Source: UBA7332 sp051652645 (lineage in GTDB: Bacteria > Bacteroidota > Bacteroidia > Bacteroidales > UBA7332). Taken from it: 22,428 nucleotides of DNA. A model generated the notes under the pieces. It was not told the DNA's origin. It ran no database searches and was given only the letters and a program-made list of their open reading frames with translations. Below, piece after piece: positions 17,147 to 22,428 of this stretch. The position numbers and the translations under genes were made by a program. The stretch lies in assembly GCA_051652645.1 (NCBI GenBank), contig JBOFUP010000088.1, positions 1 through 22,428 on the forward strand. The letters run 5' to 3'. The stretch's first letter is position 1. Each line of letters opens with the position of its first letter.

Positions 17147-17150
17147 CTTG

Positions 17151-17221
17151 AGGTTCCTGGCAGATTCGAACTGCCGTAAACGGTTTTGCAGACCGGTGCC
17201 TAGCCACTCGGCCAAGGAACC
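17151..17221 (-). tRNA. tRNA-Cys (GCA)
   Basis: 71 bases fold as a tRNA on the minus strand. The acceptor stem is GGTTCCT with AGGAACC and the D stem is GCC/GGC. The anticodon loop CTGCAAA contains the cysteine anticodon GCA, and the T arm is GGCAG-TTCGAAT-CTGCC. The discriminator base is U, as expected for tRNA-Cys. The 3' CCA is not encoded. It has its own promoter and terminator, so it is a single-gene unit divergent from ftsH. Confidence 0.95.
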
Positions 17222-17237
17222 CTGATTGTTACGACTG

Positions 17238-17268
17238 CAAAGGTATGCTCTTTTTGCTAAATTGCAAA
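17238..17268 (-). promoter_or_regulatory. Promoter of tRNA-Cys
   Basis: On the minus strand, a TTTG -33 box (17268 to 17265) is followed after 19 bases by the -7 box TACCTTTG (17245 to 17238). Both match the Bacteroidota consensus and place the start of transcription just ahead of the tRNA 5' end at 17221. A second, weaker box, TATCTTTG, lies at 17341 to 17334. Confidence 0.75.
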
Positions 17269-17457
17269 CATTATAGATACTTTTTTTTAGTGGTACAGTT
17301 TTTTTTATCTACCTTTAGCCCTTGTAAAATGGACAAAGATAGTGCCAATGTCATCAGTTATTAAGTAATTATGTCATGAGTAAACTGTAAGTGATCTTTT
17401 GGAACGACTTTTGTGTTATGCACTATTATTATCAACAAACAAAAAGGAGAGGAATAA

Positions 17458-19407
17458 ATGACACCAAATATCAAAGGGAAAATGCCGAAGTTTAAATTTA
17501 ATTTATACTGGATTTATGCAGTAATAGCAGCCACATTTCTTGGGTTACTTCTGTTTAATGATCAAGGAGTAAGCAAAGAGGTGAGCTGGACAAAGTTTGA
17601 GTCTGTTCTATCAAAGTATGACGTAGATAATATAACAGTCTATAGAGAAAAGGGACAAGCTGTAGTTGATTTAAAAGAGTCTACGGCAGCAGAAATCTTG
17701 GAAATTTCATCCGAAAATGTAGGCAAAGATCCTAAGTTGGTTGTAAATATACCATCTGTAGATAAATTTGAGGAGACGATTAAGTTATATCCAAATATAA
17801 CAGCGACTGTAACGTACGAAGATGGGAGAGATCCATTCTGGGGTTTCCTTATAAGTTTTGGTCCGTTCATTTTGCTTGCACTTTTTTGGTTCTTTATCAT
17901 AAGACGTATGTCGAGTGGTGGAGGAGCTGGTGGAGGAGTGTTTAATGTTGGTAAATCGAAAGCTCAGGTTTTTGATAAAGATAATCCAGCAGCACGAGTT
18001 ACTTTTAAAGATGTGGCAGGTCTGAGTGAGGCTAAAGAGGAGATCGAAGAGATCGTTGCTTTTCTTAGAAACCCAGATAAATATACAGAGTTGGGAGGTA
18101 AAATACCTAAGGGTGCACTTCTTGTAGGCCCTCCGGGTACAGGTAAAACACTTTTGGCTAAGGCTGTTGCAGGAGAAGCGGAAGTGCCTTTCTTCTCTCT
18201 TTCTGGATCGGACTTTGTTGAGATGTTTGTTGGAGTTGGAGCTTCAAGAGTTAGAGACCTATTCCGCCAAGCGAAAGAGAAATCACCATGTATTGTCTTT
18301 ATTGATGAGATTGACGCAGTGGGTAGAGCTAGGGGAAAGAATGCCAACATGGGAGGAAATGATGAGAGAGAGAATACCCTGAATCAGCTACTGACAGAGA
18401 TGGATGGTTTTGGTTCAAATAGTGGTGTTATTATACTAGCAGCAACCAATAGGGTAGATATCCTAGACAAAGCTCTTTTGAGAGCAGGTCGTTTTGATCG
18501 TCAGATCACGGTTGATCTGCCTGAATTGAATGATAGGAAAGAGATTTTTGGAGTTCATCTTCGTCCTCTGAAGATTGATGAATCAGTTGATGTGGACTTT
18601 TTAGCGCGCCAAACTCCAGGTTTTTCTGGAGCTGACATCGCAAACGTATGTAACGAGGCTGCTCTTATTGCAGCTAGAAGACAGAAGAACTTTGTTCAGA
18701 AGAAGGATTTCATGGATGCCGTGGATCGTATCATAGGTGGATTGGAGAAGAAATCTAAGATCACCACACAAGAGGAGCGCAGAGCAATTGCAATACATGA
18801 ATCGGGTCATGCAACATTGAGTTGGTTCCTTCAGTTTGCAAATCCACTAGTTAAGGTGACTATAGTGCCTCGTGGTAGAGCATTGGGTGCGGCTTGGTAT
18901 CTTCCTGAGGAGAGACAAATTACAACCAAGGAGCAGATGCTAGACCAGATGTGTTCAACTCTTGGAGGTAGGGCTGCGGAGGAGATCTTCATAGGTCGCG
19001 TATCTTCGGGTGCAATGAATGATCTAGAGAGGACAACAAAGCAGGCTATTGGTATGGTTGCTTATATGGGTATGAGTGAGAAATTGCCAAATATATGCTA
19101 TTATGATTCATCAGGTCAGGAGTATTCGTTCTCTAAGCCTTATAGTGATGAGACGGCAAAGCTTATTGACCAAGAGGTGGCAGCTATCATTGCCGAGCAG
19201 TATAATAGAGCTAAGGAGTTGCTTCTTGAGCATCGTGATGGGCATGAGCGTTTGACAAATCTACTTCTTGAGAAGGAGGTTATATATAAAGAAGACCTAG
19301 AGGAGATCTTTGGTAAGCGTCCTTGGACATCTCGCTCGGAGGAGATTATTGAGCTAGAAGAGGCTAGGATGGCTCAAGAGGAGTCAATCACTCTAGAGAA
19401 CAACTAA
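17458..19407 (+). CDS. ftsH: FtsH, ATP-dependent zinc metalloprotease
   Basis: A 649-residue membrane-anchored AAA+ protease that degrades unassembled membrane proteins and some regulators. A first membrane segment (about 16-33) precedes a periplasmic domain, and a second follows (about 127-149). The ATPase has Walker A GPPGTGKT (224-231), Walker B IVFIDEID (279-286) and the second region of homology ending AGRFDRQ (343-349). The protease site is HESGH (447-451), with Asp522 in NDLERTTKQA as the likely third zinc ligand. The ATG at 17458 is chosen because AAAAGGAGAGG stands just upstream, an unusually strong ribosome site for this phylum. rpe starts 28 bases after the stop codon. Its upstream neighbour is tRNA-Cys rather than the rsfS gene that often precedes ftsH in Bacteroidales (from memory). 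Confidence 0.97.
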   Translation: MTPNIKGKMPKFKFNLYWIYAVIAATFLGLLLFNDQGVSKEVSWTKFESVLSKYDVDNITVYREKGQAVVDLKESTAAEILEISSENVGKDPKLVVNIPSVDKFEETIKLYPNITATVTYEDGRDPFWGFLISFGPFILLALFWFFIIRRMSSGGGAGGGVFNVGKSKAQVFDKDNPAARVTFKDVAGLSEAKEEIEEIVAFLRNPDKYTELGGKIPKGALLVGPPGTGKTLLAKAVAGEAEVPFFSLSGSDFVEMFVGVGASRVRDLFRQAKEKSPCIVFIDEIDAVGRARGKNANMGGNDERENTLNQLLTEMDGFGSNSGVIILAATNRVDILDKALLRAGRFDRQITVDLPELNDRKEIFGVHLRPLKIDESVDVDFLARQTPGFSGADIANVCNEAALIAARRQKNFVQKKDFMDAVDRIIGGLEKKSKITTQEERRAIAIHESGHATLSWFLQFANPLVKVTIVPRGRALGAAWYLPEERQITTKEQMLDQMCSTLGGRAAEEIFIGRVSSGAMNDLERTTKQAIGMVAYMGMSEKLPNICYYDSSGQEYSFSKPYSDETAKLIDQEVAAIIAEQYNRAKELLLEHRDGHERLTNLLLEKEVIYKEDLEEIFGKRPWTSRSEEIIELEEARMAQEESITLENN

Positions 19408-19434
19408 TTTATTAATACAGTAATAGTACCGCTA

Positions 19435-20079
19435 ATGATTATTTCACCCTCTATGCTCTCTGCTGACTTCGGGAATATGCAGCGAGATGTTGAGATGTTA
19501 AATGCAAGTCAAGCAGATTGGTTGCATATAGATGTTATGGATGGAGTGTTTGTTCCAAACATCTCTTTTGGTTTCCCTGTTATTGAGTATATAAAAAGGC
19601 ATGCTAAAAAGCCTCTAGACGTGCATCTTATGATAGTTGAGCCTCAGAGATATGTTCAAGAGGTTAAAGATTGTGGTGCTGAATATATGACGGTTCATTA
19701 TGAAGCGTGTACACATTTGGATAGAGTTATTCATCAGATTAAGGATGCTGGAATGAAGGCGGGTGTTAGTCTTAATCCTCATACCCCGGTTGATGTTCTA
19801 GAGAATGTTATAGCAGAACTAGATTTAGTGCTTATTATGAGTGTTAATCCAGGATTCGGTAATCAGAAGTTTATCCCATATTGTGTGGATAAGGTTCGTA
19901 GCCTAAAAGAGCTTATAGAGAGAAAAGGGTCAAAGGCTCTTATCGAGGTTGATGGAGGGGTTAATCTTGAGACAGGTAAACAACTAAAAGAGGCAGGGGC
20001 TGATGCTCTTGTTGCTGGAAGTTTTGTCTTTAAGTCAACGGATCCAAGCAAGACAATCTCAGAGCTTAAGGCTTTATAA
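19435..20079 (+). CDS. rpe: Rpe, ribulose-phosphate 3-epimerase
   Basis: A 214-residue TIM barrel of normal Rpe length. It interconverts ribulose 5-phosphate and xylulose 5-phosphate in the cytosolic pentose phosphate pathway. The key blocks are ISPSMLSADFGNM at the start, LHIDVMDGVFVPNISFG (31-47, with the metal-binding His32 and Asp34), DVHLMIVEP (62-70), MSVNPGFGNQKF and EVDGGVN. The second active-site aspartate is in that last block, and GSFVF near the end binds phosphate. The gene sits 28 bases after ftsH and 18 bases before comEC, so the three are probably co-transcribed. I see no promoter in either gap. Confidence 0.97.
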   Translation: MIISPSMLSADFGNMQRDVEMLNASQADWLHIDVMDGVFVPNISFGFPVIEYIKRHAKKPLDVHLMIVEPQRYVQEVKDCGAEYMTVHYEACTHLDRVIHQIKDAGMKAGVSLNPHTPVDVLENVIAELDLVLIMSVNPGFGNQKFIPYCVDKVRSLKELIERKGSKALIEVDGGVNLETGKQLKEAGADALVAGSFVFKSTDPSKTISELKAL

Positions 20080-20097
20080 TATTAAAACCACATTATT

Positions 20098-22134
20098 ATG
20101 GTTCGAGCCATCTCACCTATTAGTAAGGTACCGCTTTTGCGTATAGTACTTCCACTAATAGTTGGGGTGGTTTTTTCTGTATATATACCTTCCCAATGGT
20201 TACTCACTCTACTTGCTATTCCATTAATAGTATCTCTTATTTCTCTTTATGTATATCGTAAAGACTCTATAGTAACCTATCTATCTCTGTTATCAACAGT
20301 ATTGTTCTCAATGTTTATAGGTGTCTTTCTTATATGGGAGAGGAGTTGTGGTAAGATTGAGTTTGATGATGATATTACCTATTTTAGGGCTACACTTGTT
20401 GATGCACCACGTACTAAGCAGAGGAGTATATCTTTAGAGCTTAGAGTAGATGCGGTAGCAGACTCATCGATGAGGTTCGCTAATGTTGATTACAGGTCAA
20501 TTCTGTATATTCCAAAGTCACACTCTGCAGATTCTCTTAGGATTGGGGATAGGATTATTTACTCCTCTAGATTTGATAATCCTTCACGAAACCCATTGCC
20601 AGGAGCATTCGATTATCCTACATACCTTACTAGGAAGGGGATACTTCAGAGTTCGTATGCAGATAGTACTATGTGGGGAGTTATTGGTGTTAATAACTCA
20701 ATAACACTATTACCGGCTAAATGTAGGCACTCTCTTCTAGTTGCAATAAGAGGAGTATTGCCTGATGTAAGGCATTACTCTGTTGTAGAGGCTATATTGT
20801 TGGGGTATAAGAGTGACCTATCAGATGGTCAGAAGCATAACTTTAGGGTAGGGGGATTGTCTCATCTATTAGCTGTTAGTGGATTTCATGTCGCTATTCT
20901 CTTCTCTATACTAACCTCACTTTTTATTTTTATTGGCAGGGATAGTAAGTTTTACGTAATTCGTATTATCATTCCTCTATTGTTACTATGGTGTTATGCA
21001 TTAGTGGTTGGAGCAACACCCTCAGTGCTTAGAGCCTCGTTGATGCTTACGCTATATGCCATTTCTAAATTACTAAGAAGAAATACAACTCCATACAACA
21101 CGTTGCTCTTTGCTGCCCTTGTGTTAATAGTAATAGACCCATACTCTATCTTTGATATAGGAGCACAGCTTAGCTTTGTTGCCGTTTTGGGTATAATTCT
21201 ATTTACTCAGACTATAGGTGAGCGCATCAATAAGATGGGTCAGGCTTTACGCTTGATTCTAACTCTTCCAATGGTTACGATATCAGCTCAGATAGCTACA
21301 GCGCCTTTGACGATATACTACTTTAATCTATTTCCAACTCTTTTTCTTCTATCTAATATTCTAATTCTTCCTCTTATATATATCGTCATTACCTTGGTGG
21401 TTCCCATTCTTGTATTATATATGCTATTCGATGTTAAGATTGCTATAATGGTTTCAATACTAGAGTGGTCACTCAATTCAATGGATTCTATAATAGGTTG
21501 GATAGCATCAAAACCAATCGCATCTTTTGAAGGATTGTATATTCCATTATATTGGAGTGTGATGATTTATATAGTCTTTATAATATTGGCCTTGCCAATC
21601 TCTTATATAAAGAAAGCATTATCAGTTTTAGCTACGGTAGTTGTACTATTGGCTTTTATAATCTATAATGATTGGGTAGAGAGTGCTCGAGTAGGAGTAG
21701 AGCTTTTATATTGTGATAATAGAAGAGTAGTTATTGAGTACAAAGGGTTATCCACCTTCGTTTATGCAGACTCTATCTCAGATAGGGATATAGAATCACT
21801 TAATAAGTGGAGTGGAAGAGGGAGAGGTGATATATTTGTTGATAACTCTCTTGAACCGCTATGGAGTAGTCAAGGTAGATCACTTTTGTACCTTAATAGT
21901 GATACTCTACGATTTAAGATGACTACTGAAAGCCACTTTTATGTCGATTACCTTTTATTAGATATAGGATGTAAGGGAGATCTAAAGCACTATGTGGAGT
22001 TGTTTTCGCCTAATAATATTATTCTATCTCCTAAGTTGTATGGTTATTGGAGAGATAAGTGGGTAGCAGAGGCCGACTCTTTGGCAATTCCTCTTGTGTT
22101 TATTGATTCAGACACTCCTTGTAAGCTATATTGA
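20098..22134 (+). CDS. comEC: ComEC/Rec2-family DNA-uptake channel protein
   Basis: A 678-residue inner-membrane protein. Residues 1-80 hold the first membrane helices. A soluble OB-like domain follows (about 90-195, with NPLPGAFDYPTYL at 164-176). The competence domain spans about 225-520 and carries the signature GGLSHLLAVSGFHVAI (252-267), ATPSVLRASLM (306-316) and DIGAQLSFVAVLG (353-365). In the full-length family a metallo-beta-lactamase domain follows. Here residues 528-678 are a short remnant with no HxHxDH motif, as in many Bacteroidota ComEC proteins. The protein forms the channel for single-stranded DNA entry during natural transformation, but no other competence gene is in the window. 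It ends the ftsH-rpe-comEC group, with no obvious terminator after it. Confidence 0.9.
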   Translation: MVRAISPISKVPLLRIVLPLIVGVVFSVYIPSQWLLTLLAIPLIVSLISLYVYRKDSIVTYLSLLSTVLFSMFIGVFLIWERSCGKIEFDDDITYFRATLVDAPRTKQRSISLELRVDAVADSSMRFANVDYRSILYIPKSHSADSLRIGDRIIYSSRFDNPSRNPLPGAFDYPTYLTRKGILQSSYADSTMWGVIGVNNSITLLPAKCRHSLLVAIRGVLPDVRHYSVVEAILLGYKSDLSDGQKHNFRVGGLSHLLAVSGFHVAILFSILTSLFIFIGRDSKFYVIRIIIPLLLLWCYALVVGATPSVLRASLMLTLYAISKLLRRNTTPYNTLLFAALVLIVIDPYSIFDIGAQLSFVAVLGIILFTQTIGERINKMGQALRLILTLPMVTISAQIATAPLTIYYFNLFPTLFLLSNILILPLIYIVITLVVPILVLYMLFDVKIAIMVSILEWSLNSMDSIIGWIASKPIASFEGLYIPLYWSVMIYIVFIILALPISYIKKALSVLATVVVLLAFIIYNDWVESARVGVELLYCDNRRVVIEYKGLSTFVYADSISDRDIESLNKWSGRGRGDIFVDNSLEPLWSSQGRSLLYLNSDTLRFKMTTESHFYVDYLLLDIGCKGDLKHYVELFSPNNIILSPKLYGYWRDKWVAEADSLAIPLVFIDSDTPCKLY

Positions 22135-22232
22135 AATAAGTTGATGGTAAATTTATTATCTGCGTAATCGCTTGTTTAATAGCTTTGTAATCTAAGTATT
22201 GTTTGGGGGTGAGAAAAAAACAGCCTCTTAAA

Positions 22233-22264
22233 TTTGCAGGTTTTGGATAAATAGAGTACATTTG
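22233..22264 (+). promoter_or_regulatory. Promoter of tRNA-Met
   Basis: A TTTG -33 box (22233-22236), a 20-base spacer and the -7 box TACATTTG (22257-22264) match the Bacteroidota consensus in sequence and spacing. Transcription would start near 22271, about 40 bases ahead of the tRNA. Confidence 0.75.
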
Positions 22265-22309
22265 CAGTGCAATTGAGGGTTTGCCGACTCTTGGTTGTGC
22301 CAAAATAAT

Positions 22310-22383
22310 GGCGAGATAGCTCAGATGGTTAGAGCGCATGATTCATAATCATGAGGTCCCCGGTTCAATCCCGGGTCTCGCTA
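22310..22383 (+). tRNA. tRNA-Met (CAT), elongator type
   Basis: 74 bases fold as a tRNA. The acceptor stem is GGCGAGA with TCTCGCT (first pair G-U), the D stem GCTC/GAGC, the anticodon arm CATGA-TTCATAA-TCATG and the T arm CCCGG-TTCAATC-CCGGG. The anticodon is CAU. The anticodon stem lacks the three G-C pairs of an initiator, so it is elongator Met. A tRNA-Ile with lysidine-modified CAU cannot be fully excluded by eye. The 3' CCA is not encoded. Confidence 0.92.
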
Positions 22384-22428
22384 CAGATAAGATTTTGGCA
22401 TCTGCGGGCTTCCACTGTGGGTGTCATA

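Overview
The window looks like a chromosomal segment of a Bacteroidota species, most likely of the order Bacteroidales. It is AT-rich. Several promoters fit the Bacteroidota -33 TTTG / -7 TAnnTTTG pattern. The genes have close homologues in Bacteroides, Parabacteroides and Porphyromonas: long-form urocanase, a ftcD fusion with a cyclodeaminase, an rpe-comEC pair, and a GH144 glucanase lipoprotein. This placement comes from protein character and promoter style only; no marker gene such as 16S rRNA is present.

Layout. (1) 1-823: the first 30 codons of a leftward purL, divergent from a LysE-family exporter, with two facing -7 boxes between them. (2) 864-4850: a rightward carbohydrate group. It holds a cytoplasmic CBM9-like protein, a GH144-type beta-1,2-glucanase lipoprotein and a secreted GH43 enzyme with discoidin and fibronectin-III domains, closed by a perfect 17-bp hairpin terminator. 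(3) 5062-15355: a leftward amino-acid catabolism block. A monocistronic putA (proline to glutamate) is followed upstream by the operon ftcD-hutU-hutH-hutI (histidine to glutamate plus a one-carbon unit on tetrahydrofolate). Each unit ends in a perfect hairpin terminator. (4) 15356-17150: about 1.8 kb without a convincing gene. It carries a hairpin cluster and two diverged copies of a roughly 195-bp element set 453 bp apart. A hairpin stem in this element differs between copies by two compensated base-pair changes. (5) 17106-17268: tRNA-Cys with its own promoter and terminator. (6) 17458-22134: a rightward ftsH-rpe-comEC group (membrane protease, pentose-phosphate enzyme, DNA-uptake channel). 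(7) 22233-22383: tRNA-Met (CAU) behind a well-spaced promoter.

Metabolically, both amino-acid modules converge on glutamate. HutH and HutU give urocanate then imidazolonepropionate, HutI gives N-formiminoglutamate, and FtcD moves the formimino group to THF and releases ammonia. PutA oxidises proline to glutamate. No formiminoglutamase (hutG) or dedicated regulator lies in the window. The carbohydrate group points to use of an extracellular glucan or other glycan, but no SusC/SusD pair or sensor is present.

The ordinary genes are well supported. The least explained part is the repeat and hairpin region between ftcD and tRNA-Cys, which is where I would look for something undescribed.
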